From: SIG440 sp045532055
Lineage (GTDB): Bacteria; Bacillota; Clostridia; Monoglobales; Monoglobaceae
NCBI GenBank assembly: GCA_045532055.1
Contig: JAZSFF010000051.1
Location: 1 to 23,177 of the forward strand
Direction of reading: 5' to 3'
DNA: 23,177 nt
Part shown: positions 17,001 through 23,166 of the stretch, in pieces
Layout: each line of letters opens with the position of its first letter
Numbering within the stretch: the first letter of the stretch is position 1
The notes under the pieces: generated by a model
What the model was told of the DNA's origin: nothing
Seen by the model: the letters and a program-made list of their open reading frames with translations, nothing else
The model's database searches: none
Position numbers and translations under genes: made by a program

Positions 17001-20000
17001 GATCCACAACAAATGTCATACACCTTGTGGCTGTGAAATCATCTACTGTATCTCCATAATAACCAAGACTTGCATACACAATTCCATTGACAACACGAAT
17101 ATTGGGGTTATTATGCCACAATGCTGACTCGTCACCACGGTCATCCATCTCCATGATATATTTCCATGTTTTACATCCATCATAGCTTACCGCAAGACCA
17201 AAACGGTTTCTTGGTCCCTGATGAGTGCCCATGTCTGCTGTTGATACATCATATTCAAAAATTGCATAATAAGTATCTGTATATCCATCCCTGTCCACAG
17301 CAAAACATGTTGTTGGTGAAATAAGCTGTGACATTTTAAACTCTGTATCAAATGTTTTACCCTCGTCACTGGAATCGGTGTAGCAAATGAATCCGCTGTC
17401 TGTTCTTGCGTACAAGCGAATTGTTCCGTCAGGGAGCTCAACTATGTCAGGTTCATGGAGCATAAGTCCGTCCGAAAGGCTTGAATTCATAGGGGTTTCA
17501 CAAGAAGTCCATGTTTTGCCTTTGTTATCTGAGTAATATACGTGAATCGTACCATAAATCTCGCTGCCGGTACTCATGACATAGTAAATTCTGCCTTCCT
17601 TCGCCTGCATAAGTCGTCCATGCAAAACATCTGAGTTCTTTATTAAGACGTCATCCGGTTGTATCTGCTGTTCAAAAGTTGAATTAGTGTCATTTACAGC
17701 ATCCTCAGGTGTTGGATAAAGTTTAGCATTATGATGGGTAGTTCCAAAAGTAATTGTAAGAAATTCTCCAGAGTTAAGTTTAATTGCTGCACTACCTAAA
17801 TACGTATTAACATTTTCTTTAGAGGAATTCCACGTTTGTCCAAGATCAGCGGTTGTATAAAGCGTCTTTCCGCCCTTGATAACGGCGTTTCCATCAGAAT
17901 CCGGCCAAGCTTCAATAGTTTGGAATCCTTCCCACAAACCATAGTTTACACCGCTGTTCACTTTACCATTTCCAACATAACTTACGCTATCAATGGTCAT
18001 AGAAGGAGTACTCCATGATGATGACGGCAACATAAACCCTATCTTACCATTTCCACCATATGACAAAGCAACATTGTCAAATATTGTTGTTGTGCCTATC
18101 TTGAAGGTGAGCTTGTCATCCTTGACAATAATCTCATAATCACCGGTTTTTGTTGAGGATTTGGTTCTGGTAATTCGGGTAGAAGTTCCTTTTTTCACCT
18201 CATAAAGATTCCAATAACTAGTTAAACCAGATGTACCGTATGTAAGCTTTATGGTGTTATATTCATCCCTGTATTTCAATGCCACAGAAAGGCTGCTTGG
18301 TGCACTGGACACCGAAGCCTTGAAAGTGAAATTGTCTGCAATTGCATCAAGAACATATGTTCCTGCGCTGGAAAGTCTCAGGGTTTCACCGTTGAGTGAG
18401 GCTGTAACCAATTTATTATTTGTTGAGTCCGGTATATATGTTGGACAATACCAATATTCAGACCAGTCAAGCACCTTGCCGCCTGCAAAGTCATCTTCAA
18501 AATAATAGATGTCATCTGTATTTTTGATCGCCATCATTGTGGAAGTGCCACTTGACATTGTTCTGGTAATTTCTGTTTTGTGCGAGTTTCTGGGCGCTAT
18601 AAATGACGCCACATATTCGTTGTTTACAAAAATCTGTGCCAAACCTCTATAAACGGTAATTCTGTAATATCCAGACTTCACCGAATCAGCAATTTTTACG
18701 TTCTTTCTTGCAGAATCAGGGTCTTTCTGAGTAAGTGCAGTGATTCCATTGTTGAGTTCCATAGATATCTCAAATTCACCGTCAAACAAATGAATTGTTT
18801 CGGCTGAAGTAGTTTTTTTGTCAAACTCCAAAGAGTAGTATAAACCCATATTGATGTTTTCATCAAAAACCGTTGTTTCACTGCCTATTTTTCTGGAATA
18901 TACTGTAGCTTTTGTACCGTTTCCTGTCAGAGAAACATCTGTTGCATTTTGAATTGCTATTGAATCAGCAGTCGAATCCAAAGGCATGCTGAATGACACC
19001 AAAAATTGTCCGTTCCAATAAACTTCCGCTATGCCCGAAGATACTACTACCTTAAATTTACCTGTACCTGCAGATACACTTTCTTCTTTATTTGCACTTG
19101 TTAAATAGGTAAGTTTAGAAGTTGACGCTGCATAAGTCAAGCTAAGTCCAAACACGCCATCGTACAAATTAACACGAGAGTTGCCTGTAATAGAATAAGA
19201 TAGCTCATATTCCTGACCCACGTTTATACTGCCACTTGTCAATCCGGTAGCAGTCACATTTATGTAAGACATATTGGTTCTCAATACCGTTCCGTCAGCA
19301 TAAAAAACCTCAGCATACGCCGTAGCAGTACCTATAGGCAATGATGCAGAATAGCTGGTAGATGTTGTGGTTTCTGCAAGACTGCCGTTGATATAATAAT
19401 CAATGCCCGCAATATTGTTGTCCGACAACGCAACAGATAAATTCGCGGAGCCACCATAACTAATGGTTTCCGTTGCAGAAAGCGTGGCTGTTCTCTTTTC
19501 TTTTATAATCAAATCCACAGGCAAAGCATCAGAGGAACCGGATGCCTTAGCAGTAACTTTGTAAGTCCCTGCTTTCAATCCTGATATAGTAGAAGATGTG
19601 CCGCTGCCCACTTTTACATTATTCAAATAGAAGTCAACCGCAGAGGGTGCTGTTATAGTAACATTGTCACCTTCGTAGTATTCTGCCTTATTAAAATTAA
19701 GGGTTGTACGGTCGTAGTGAGTGTAATATCTGATATATCCAAGGGTGACTTTTGGAGCAGTAACCCCCATAGTATTTCCCACGATCTGAATACAGTTAGT
19801 AAGACTACTGTTAAGCGACCTTAATTCATATGTAACTATTTTCTCGCTGTCCATGAAAACAGTCATCTGACTGCCTCTCTTCTCCAGGCGCCAGCAGTGG
19901 AACTCATTGCCTATATCAACTTTGACTGATAATTGGTTGTTGCTTGCATCTTCATATATCAATCTGCCGTCTTTAAAGGACAAAATTGTTCTCAATCCCG

Positions 20001-20343
20001 AATAATAGATATAATATCCCCATCCCTCAGAAAATTCATCAATACGACAACGTATCTCCAGATCCACATCGTCCGGCAAGGAAACTGACTCAGACGTCAG
20101 TATATGGGCAACACCTTTTGCCACTCCTGGTTCTTTTGCACAATCCAATTCATAATGGAGATATGGATCATCAATGTATATAAAATCGTGAGTACATGAA
20201 TTACTATCACCACACGTAGTGTTCCATGTGAGATCACTCCATGTAAACGTCCCCTGTTCTCCTGCTGTAGTAGCTGAAACAGGCAAAACGCCAAGGCTCG
20301 ACACCATCATCATTAATGCTAATACCAATGCTACCTTTTTCAT
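14095..20343 (-). CDS. Giant secreted multidomain protein with Asp-box (sialidase-like) propeller
   Basis: A 2082-residue protein with an AAGGAGGAAC site before ATG 20343 and a signal peptide (MKKVALVLALMMMVSSLG, cleavage near PVSATTA). Likely layout: LamG-like module (about 45-205); two Ig-like modules (215-283, 284-365); two related modules (about 385-475 and 505-600) sharing 'LYDG.F.LS' and '..A.V.WNG.F..SF..P'; a LamG-like module (about 614-800, opening YYFEDDFAGG); an Asp-box propeller (about 804-1134) with TTADLGQTW, YSDNKGKTW, SSDEGKTF and SYDGCKTW; a copper-amine-oxidase-N-like module (about 1160-1240); a helical stretch (1240-1415); and C-terminal beta modules including a LamG-like one near 1650-1800. 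The end, FTWKDLISLVPL, resembles the closing segment of other clostridial secreted proteins. The propeller has sialidase-type motifs (HEPDIVELPDGTIRLYART) but no FRIP motif, so exo-sialidase activity is only probable. No LPXTG or S-layer anchor is visible. Confidence 0.88.
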   Translation of the reverse strand: MKKVALVLALMMMVSSLGVLPVSATTAGEQGTFTWSDLTWNTTCGDSNSCTHDFIYIDDPYLHYELDCAKEPGVAKGVAHILTSESVSLPDDVDLEIRCRIDEFSEGWGYYIYYSGLRTILSFKDGRLIYEDASNNQLSVKVDIGNEFHCWRLEKRGSQMTVFMDSEKIVTYELRSLNSSLTNCIQIVGNTMGVTAPKVTLGYIRYYTHYDRTTLNFNKAEYYEGDNVTITAPSAVDFYLNNVKVGSGTSSTISGLKAGTYKVTAKASGSSDALPVDLIIKEKRTATLSATETISYGGSANLSVALSDNNIAGIDYYINGSLAETTTSTSYSASLPIGTATAYAEVFYADGTVLRTNMSYINVTATGLTSGSINVGQEYELSYSITGNSRVNLYDGVFGLSLTYAASTSKLTYLTSANKEESVSAGTGKFKVVVSSGIAEVYWNGQFLVSFSMPLDSTADSIAIQNATDVSLTGNGTKATVYSRKIGSETTVFDENINMGLYYSLEFDKKTTSAETIHLFDGEFEISMELNNGITALTQKDPDSARKNVKIADSVKSGYYRITVYRGLAQIFVNNEYVASFIAPRNSHKTEITRTMSSGTSTMMAIKNTDDIYYFEDDFAGGKVLDWSEYWYCPTYIPDSTNNKLVTASLNGETLRLSSAGTYVLDAIADNFTFKASVSSAPSSLSVALKYRDEYNTIKLTYGTSGLTSYWNLYEVKKGTSTRITRTKSSTKTGDYEIIVKDDKLTFKIGTTTIFDNVALSYGGNGKIGFMLPSSSWSTPSMTIDSVSYVGNGKVNSGVNYGLWEGFQTIEAWPDSDGNAVIKGGKTLYTTADLGQTWNSSKENVNTYLGSAAIKLNSGEFLTITFGTTHHNAKLYPTPEDAVNDTNSTFEQQIQPDDVLIKNSDVLHGRLMQAKEGRIYYVMSTGSEIYGTIHVYYSDNKGKTWTSCETPMNSSLSDGLMLHEPDIVELPDGTIRLYARTDSGFICYTDSSDEGKTFDTEFKMSQLISPTTCFAVDRDGYTDTYYAIFEYDVSTADMGTHQGPRNRFGLAVSYDGCKTWKYIMEMDDRGDESALWHNNPNIRVVNGIVYASLGYYGDTVDDFTATRCMTFVVDPSKIKTRDRFANAHYVIPDYPTVHDTYKNHVVLPKTTGTALIAGQSVPALVNEDGFVYADVVAEAFGATKVQTNTGVSLNIGDGTVTFAADGTNASSDGKFINVKKAAEQFGKTWDETENAYVITNTPINSIYVSELDNLRLDTPRLVKEAISDFKKITSATALKTFITGYESILGVDEDFSDDTYEKMYTTYQTVNLANVNDYATLVSEVDSIANPQKAQIKLFLAELNAESAKGDAEAIKTLLEENAELLPFEINTSGIKNPLAIYKKMTGITYYSLAEIENVFYAAFEAQKYVEEGKTNAVVLSSVSKYFDGWSAISSNNCGGVSLSLGDEENVATLSAYDGLKSAGKESVETGIDGYVYQAPGSFGENIEKEAGTVDSEKGTVSFNSEDANFTIKDASGKRAKSNTIITVFDITKPVGRVTGTFSDGYNDINIDFTADGTNVGKLPGNLRREDKLTYRIEKSFTTATVMAKASTAADTEYVVLGTQTAVSATQPYWFVNFEGAAATAEISKIGIYAATPNVKYDTSDYTLLDNYNYSANGESGHTMQDLISLGTANVKGTGISVDDSGNLKIAPTAVGGDGIVNFGGPSNSSMAGPLQWFDRAEIDMTVSLTTGAHLHIYYADNSGNRYEDYFWGLEELNNLSTKYEKKWTTGKFYTLKFVTQVAEYDETGRPRTNASLYVKDETGKWVCLARNQILNWKQAVSNPQIAFTMISRAEGEEMIISDLSVKTYAMTAGEYSYINSAVEMPKVDYNFTFDLMRINGNIPTEFVIGGTDYHQTFSLETDNEDTWYRFYGTVKMVPESKANGTKNAITLYMADKSTGNITTLAENLPMSNSSGNGIKFRIADTATAGVKLKNIRVYNGKALDVISGKLNNGSATVIADFLNDGVAMSDDAVILTGVYDNAVLSGAGKDDLTDDLDAYDTKRVTIRGVGYNTQAVEPQIKIFTWKDLISLVPLTAPVTVE

Positions 20344-20418
20344 ATTTGTTCCTCCTTATATAGTCAATGCAGGCAAATCTCCCATTACTCCACTTTAAAC
20401 TATTTTATAATTACACTA

Positions 20419-20447
20419 ATATTAGCATATTTACACAATAAAGTCAA
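20419..20447 (-). promoter_or_regulatory. Promoter of the giant secreted-protein gene
   Basis: On the minus strand TTGACT (-35, 20442-20447) and TAATAT (-10, 20419-20424) are 17 bases apart, about 75 bases before the ATG. Upstream (20455-20560) the DNA is almost pure A/T with two copies of TTGTAATTTTTTT, which could act as an UP element or regulator site. Confidence 0.75.
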
Positions 20448-20529
20448 GTTTGAAATTTTGTATATTGTAATTTTTTTCAAAAAATAATTATTTTTTATTT
20501 GATGCGTATACTTTTTTTATTTGTAAACA

Positions 20530-20563
20530 TTTTGTTGTAATTTTTTTATAAATTACAACAAAA
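20530..20563. repeat. 14-bp perfect inverted repeat
   Basis: TTTTGTTGTAATTT (20530-20543) and AAATTACAACAAAA (20550-20563) form a perfect 14-bp stem with a 6-base loop. It directly abuts the next hairpin and partly shares its A-run. It is AT-rich and has no T-run outside the stem, so its role is unclear. Confidence 0.6.
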
Positions 20564-20586
20564 AAAGATGCACTTTCGTGCATCTT
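20561..20586 (-). terminator. Strong minus-strand terminator with no recognised gene directly upstream
   Basis: On the minus strand, AAGATGCAC and GTGCATCTT form a 9-bp stem closed by a GAAA tetraloop and followed by a T-run (A-run at 20560-20566). It is a textbook rho-independent terminator for transcription coming from the right. The nearest minus-strand gene ends about 400 bases away (20970) and has its own hairpin at 20870-20900, so something else in 20587-20860 may be transcribed, or this terminator is a remnant. Confidence 0.8.
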
Positions 20587-20860
20587 CCTGCGTTGTGGAA
20601 GAGCCGAACGGTTTAGATGCCACCTCTGAAAGCCTTATTTTATCAGGCTTTTCAACATTACATCCATTTTGCTCAAAACACACGAATAAGGCGAATAATT
20701 TAGATACACTTCACCCAAACGCAGTAGTACCAAGGGTTTATGAAGGTTATTACAATGAAAAACAATCTTTAAGGAGTATAGATGCCAAAGTTAGATTTAT
20801 ACAAATCAAGACTGTTCGTTAGAATTTGTTACTTAATACTGATCCTATACATTCTTTCCT
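20587..20860. other. Gene-free stretch with hairpins, possible small RNA
   Basis: No convincing coding frame is seen. A plus-strand frame of 84 codons exists (20568-20822), but it starts inside the terminator hairpin, has no ribosome binding site and resembles no protein I know. The stretch has an inverted repeat GAAAGCCT (20628-20635) / AGGCTTTTC (20645-20653) and ends, on the minus strand, in the strong terminator at 20561-20586. A minus-strand untranslated RNA is possible, but I find no good promoter for it. Confidence 0.3.
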
Positions 20861-20861
20861 A

Positions 20862-20900
20862 TTATTAAAGGCCGAAAGGAAGCTTTGTTTCCTCTCGGCC
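20862..20900 (-). terminator. Probable terminator of the 151-residue recombinase-like gene
   Basis: GGCCGA-A-AGGAA pairs with TTTCCT-C-TCGGCC (20870-20900), an 11-12-bp stem with one mismatch and a small loop. On the minus strand it is followed by TTTAATAAT, a weak T-run. It lies about 70 bases after the stop of the gene at 20970. Confidence 0.55.
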
Positions 20901-20969
20901 ACTGTTCATTCAAATTTTATTTGATCGATGGTTCGAATTTGAGATGTACCGCCAACAGATATAAATGAT

Positions 20970-21425
20970 TTATTGCAGACACATTCCTTCGTCCTGATTC
21001 TGCTCTTCATCACATACATCGTCAAATTCCATTCCGTAATTCTTTATGGAATTCATATTTTCAACCATCTCAATATGATTTGAATCAAAGTTGTCTGATG
21101 GACACTTCAATGTGATCCCCAAATCTCTATATGTTTTGATAGCTGACAATGTGTCTTCAATGCTTCTGCTGAAGTATTTCATTGATGTACTTGCTACCAT
21201 ATCAAATTTTCTTTCTTCAGCCATTGCCATGAGCTTTTGATATTCTGGTCGTTCCATCAATGGAGTCGTAGCCGAACACTCATCATAAAACTTTCCGACA
21301 ATTTTATATTCAGGATATTCCCCTATTTCATTTTCCATCTCCTGAATTTTTGCTAAATGCAACAATCTCGCATCTTCATTCAATGGAACATAACAATCAT
21401 AAATTACAACTCTGCATTTTTCCAT
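20970..21425 (-). CDS. Catalytically dead serine-recombinase-domain protein (first copy)
   Basis: A 151-residue protein with GGAGGG before ATG 21425. Along its first about 115 residues it follows the N-terminal domain of serine recombinases: a beta strand CRVVIYDCY (normally AxYxRVS), then YKIVGKFYDECSATTPLMERPEYQKLMAMAEERKFDMV, which lines up with the family's 'W..v.iy.DegiSG...krp.f..mi..a..gk.D.i' stretch, then SMKYFSRSIEDTLSAIKTYRDLGI for '.iSRFaRn..dtl..vr.Lr.lGv'. The catalytic Ser and its neighbouring Arg are absent (YDCYVPL), and the first Arg of RF.R is Tyr. The large DNA-binding C-terminal half is missing; only an acidic tail follows (CDEEQNQDE). It cannot cut DNA by the known mechanism. 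It may be a regulator, an accessory subunit or a decaying gene. It has its own promoter. Confidence 0.72.
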   Translation of the reverse strand: MEKCRVVIYDCYVPLNEDARLLHLAKIQEMENEIGEYPEYKIVGKFYDECSATTPLMERPEYQKLMAMAEERKFDMVASTSMKYFSRSIEDTLSAIKTYRDLGITLKCPSDNFDSNHIEMVENMNSIKNYGMEFDDVCDEEQNQDEGMCLQ

Positions 21426-21450
21426 CTTATTCCCTCCATTTCATATTTAT

Positions 21451-21478
21451 ATTATATCATACATTCCAATTAATGCAA
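21451..21478 (-). promoter_or_regulatory. Promoter of the 151-residue recombinase-like gene
   Basis: On the minus strand TTGCAT (21473-21478) and a perfect TATAAT (21451-21456) are 16 bases apart. The ATG follows 25 bases after the -10 box, with GGAGGG between. Confidence 0.65.
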
Positions 21479-21540
21479 TTTGTATTATGCTCAATTTTTA
21501 TGTACCTTTTTATTGCTCATCGAATAATCGCTTGATGTGC

Positions 21541-21639
21541 TGCCGGTGTCCGCCTGTTACATTTCAAAGTTTAAAGGAGGTGTGGACCTCTATGACGAAA
21601 AAGTCCAACTTAATAAATACTTTGAAAATACTACCGGCA
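21541..21639 (+). repeat. Nested inverted repeats enclosing a ribosome binding site
   Basis: Three nested pairs occur: TGCCGGT (21541-21547) with ACCGGCA (21633-21639); TTTCAAAGT (21562-21570) with ACTTTGAAA (21619-21627); and an inner hairpin GAGGT-GTGG-ACCTC (21577-21590). The inner hairpin takes up part of the AAAGGAGG site (21573-21580) that precedes the ATG at 21592. In RNA this would hide the ribosome binding site. Whether it is a working leader or sequence left from a recombinase operon is not decided by the sequence. Confidence 0.5.
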
Positions 21640-21666
21640 ACACACAAGCTTCGAATAAAAGGATAA
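21592..21666 (+). pseudogene. 24-codon remnant, likely first codons of a serine recombinase gene (first)
   Basis: AAAGGAGG stands 11 bases before ATG 21592, and the frame reads MTKKSNLINTLKILPATHKL, then a few residues and TAA. Starts of the form 'MTKK..xIPATxKL' are typical of large serine recombinases of clostridial elements, where the catalytic domain normally follows after about 30 residues. Here no recombinase domain follows. It is either the stub of a gene whose body was deleted or an independent small peptide; I favour the stub, by inference only. Confidence 0.4.
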
Positions 21667-21738
21667 ACTTTATAATAAGAATTTTTTCATGAAATGCTGA
21701 TGCCCAAAGAATACTACAAGAGCGAAAGGAGATGGGGT

Positions 21739-21813
21739 ATGAATGAACCCAATAAAAAATTCTCCGTGTATTCACCATCAGCACCCAAGGCCAGCGAAGT
21801 ATCCTTACTATAA
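21739..21813 (+). pseudogene. 24-codon remnant, likely first codons of a serine recombinase gene (second)
   Basis: GAAAGGAG lies 7 bases before ATG 21739. The frame reads MNEPNKKFSVYSPSAPKASE, then VSLL and TAA. This too resembles the leading segment that precedes the catalytic domain in a second recombinase of tandem clostridial modules. The catalytic domain is missing; the next gene (minus strand) starts its stop codon 15 bases later. Two such stubs in tandem on the plus strand, each with a good ribosome binding site, suggest a deleted two-recombinase operon. Confidence 0.4.
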
Positions 21814-21827
21814 AGTTAATGGCATAG

Positions 21828-22574
21828 TTATTGCGTTTTGAAATACTCTTGTATAATTCTTCTGTAAAACTCAAGAATCATGACTCGTTCCATATGCTTA
21901 TCAAAATGAGTATAGATTCCGGGCTTTCTGTCCTTGTACTTCAAAACATCATAGAAATAATCAACAAACATTTCCTTTGCAGACCTTTCGACAATTCTGC
22001 TCGTTGGAATATATCTGTTGATTTCGTGTTTTATGTAATCGGCATCAAACTTTTTACTTATTACTCTGTATAAGGTCGTGCCTATTAAATTTGCGATATA
22101 CTTCTCTTTATCTTCCTGAATATTGACTCTTGGAAGGAGTATATTTATGACATCGTTCTTCTCTTTCACGCATAACTCAACACTGCGACTAAGCATAGGA
22201 AGTTCCGCAATGTTTAATGTACCTTCTGCTTCGATGCAGGACAGCACTTCACACTTGCCTTCACATTCGTCCAAAACCGCCTCAAATTCCTCTTTACTTA
22301 TCTGTTCGGTTTCTTCTTCGTCAGCTTCTGCAAACATTCTGCAATTGCTCACAAACTCGTACAAGGCTTCAACCACTTCATCTCCATCTTCTGCAACAGC
22401 CATATAAGATGAAAGAATTATTAGGTAATCGTTACCTGTCGCAGCATCGAGCTTCGCTTTTAATTCCATGCATTCGTCATCATTATCTCTCAAAAGGGCA
22501 TTTTTGCAGAATTCATCCGCAGCATCCAACAATTCTGATAATGACCTTGCATTTAATATATTACTGATAGTCAT
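21828..22574 (-). CDS. Unrecognised acidic, helical protein between two recombinase-like genes
   Basis: A 248-residue protein from ATG 22574, which has AAAGGAGA close upstream; a longer frame back to 22688 would run through the hairpin at 22601-22627 and into the neighbouring gene. I do not recognise the family. Residues 1-120 look all-helical and acidic (SLSELLDAADEF, ELKAKLDAATGND, VVEALYEFVSN, EADEEETEQISKEEFEAVLDECEGKCEV). The C-terminal half is more basic and tyrosine-rich (YIKHEINRYIPTSRIVERSAKEMF, then KYKDRKPGIYTHFDKHMERVMILEFYRRII). There is no signal peptide or membrane helix. It is downstream of the 176-residue recombinase-like gene with a 61-base gap, and upstream of the 151-residue one, so a shared function with them is plausible but unproven. 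Confidence 0.75.
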   Translation of the reverse strand: MTISNILNARSLSELLDAADEFCKNALLRDNDDECMELKAKLDAATGNDYLIILSSYMAVAEDGDEVVEALYEFVSNCRMFAEADEEETEQISKEEFEAVLDECEGKCEVLSCIEAEGTLNIAELPMLSRSVELCVKEKNDVINILLPRVNIQEDKEKYIANLIGTTLYRVISKKFDADYIKHEINRYIPTSRIVERSAKEMFVDYFYDVLKYKDRKPGIYTHFDKHMERVMILEFYRRIIQEYFKTQ

Positions 22575-22596
22575 AAACTTTCTCCTTTCCATAAAC

Positions 22597-22627
22597 GAAA
22601 ATACGGCACCTTTTTCAGATGCCGCAT
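22597..22627 (-). terminator. Hairpin between the 176- and 248-residue genes (terminator or attenuator)
   Basis: On the minus strand ATGCGGCA (22620-22627) pairs with TGCCGTAT (22601-22608) with one G-T pair, then TTTTCG follows. The stem is short (8 bp) with an 11-base loop, so termination may be partial. It stands 8 bases after the upstream stop codon. Confidence 0.5.
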
Positions 22628-22635
22628 ATCTTAAA

Positions 22636-23166
22636 CTATTTCTTTTTCGGTGTGAAAACACATCTAAGGCACGAATCTTTCGTACCAAAATTCTTATCCT
22701 CTTTGGGATCCGGAAGAATAATTACTTGTTCTACATTTTCCTCATATTTACTTGAATTTTGCCTATGTTTCCAATCTCCCATTCTATTCTCAACGAATTC
22801 GTATGCATCTATAAATCTTTCATCGACCTCTCCCTCAATAACAAATTCAAGTGAGATTCCGGCATGTTTAAGATATAGATGCATCAGTTTCAATTCTCTA
22901 ATATTCTCGAAAATCTTCTTAGAGCGCATCACAACCTTGTCAATTTCACCATATTTCCCATTTACTACTCCGTAAATAAATGCAGAGTAAGGTTCGGTCA
23001 TGTGTTGCTTTTCTATTTCAATCATCACAAACACAACCTCTACATTATTGTTTCTTTCAATACAATGAATTGCCCAATTTGCAAACATCTGTGCATCTTT
23101 TCTGCTGTCTAATTTACTTTCGTCAACGCAGTCATAATAAGCCACCCTGATTTTTTTATTATCCAT
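22636..23166 (-). CDS. Catalytically dead serine-recombinase-domain-like protein (second copy)
   Basis: A 176-residue protein that opens KKIRVAYYDCVDES, very like KCRVVIYDCYVPL in the 151-residue protein at 20970-21425. It then follows the same fold plan in looser form: a helix AQMFANWAIHCIERNN, a strand VEVVFVMIE, a helix AFIYGVVNGKYGEIDKVV (family pattern 'mi..a..gk.D.ii'), and RSKKIFENIRELKLMHLYLKHAGISLEF (pattern '.SRf.Rn..d.l..v..L...Gv...f'). The catalytic Ser is absent, as is most of the Arg cluster, and there is no DNA-binding half; the tail is polar and ends in a Cys pair (SCLRCVF). The start at ATG 23166 is 11 bases from the edge, and no upstream in-frame stop is visible, so it could begin further out. 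Confidence 0.65.
   Translation of the reverse strand: MDNKKIRVAYYDCVDESKLDSRKDAQMFANWAIHCIERNNNVEVVFVMIEIEKQHMTEPYSAFIYGVVNGKYGEIDKVVMRSKKIFENIRELKLMHLYLKHAGISLEFVIEGEVDERFIDAYEFVENRMGDWKHRQNSSKYEENVEQVIILPDPKEDKNFGTKDSCLRCVFTPKKK

Noticed and set aside
20568..20822. Plus-strand 84-codon frame
   Set aside because: The ATG lies inside the terminator hairpin, there is no ribosome binding site, and the protein shows no recognisable pattern. Conservation data could overturn this.
20930..20954. GGTTCGAATTT followed by ACCGCCA, resembling the T-arm and 3' end of a tRNA
   Set aside because: The five bases on either side of TTCGAAT do not pair and no other tRNA arms are found; a tRNA remnant at an integration site is possible but not supported.
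21590..21874. Minus-strand 94-codon frame
   Set aside because: It overlaps the end of the 248-residue gene and runs antisense to the recombinase-like stubs; no ribosome binding site.
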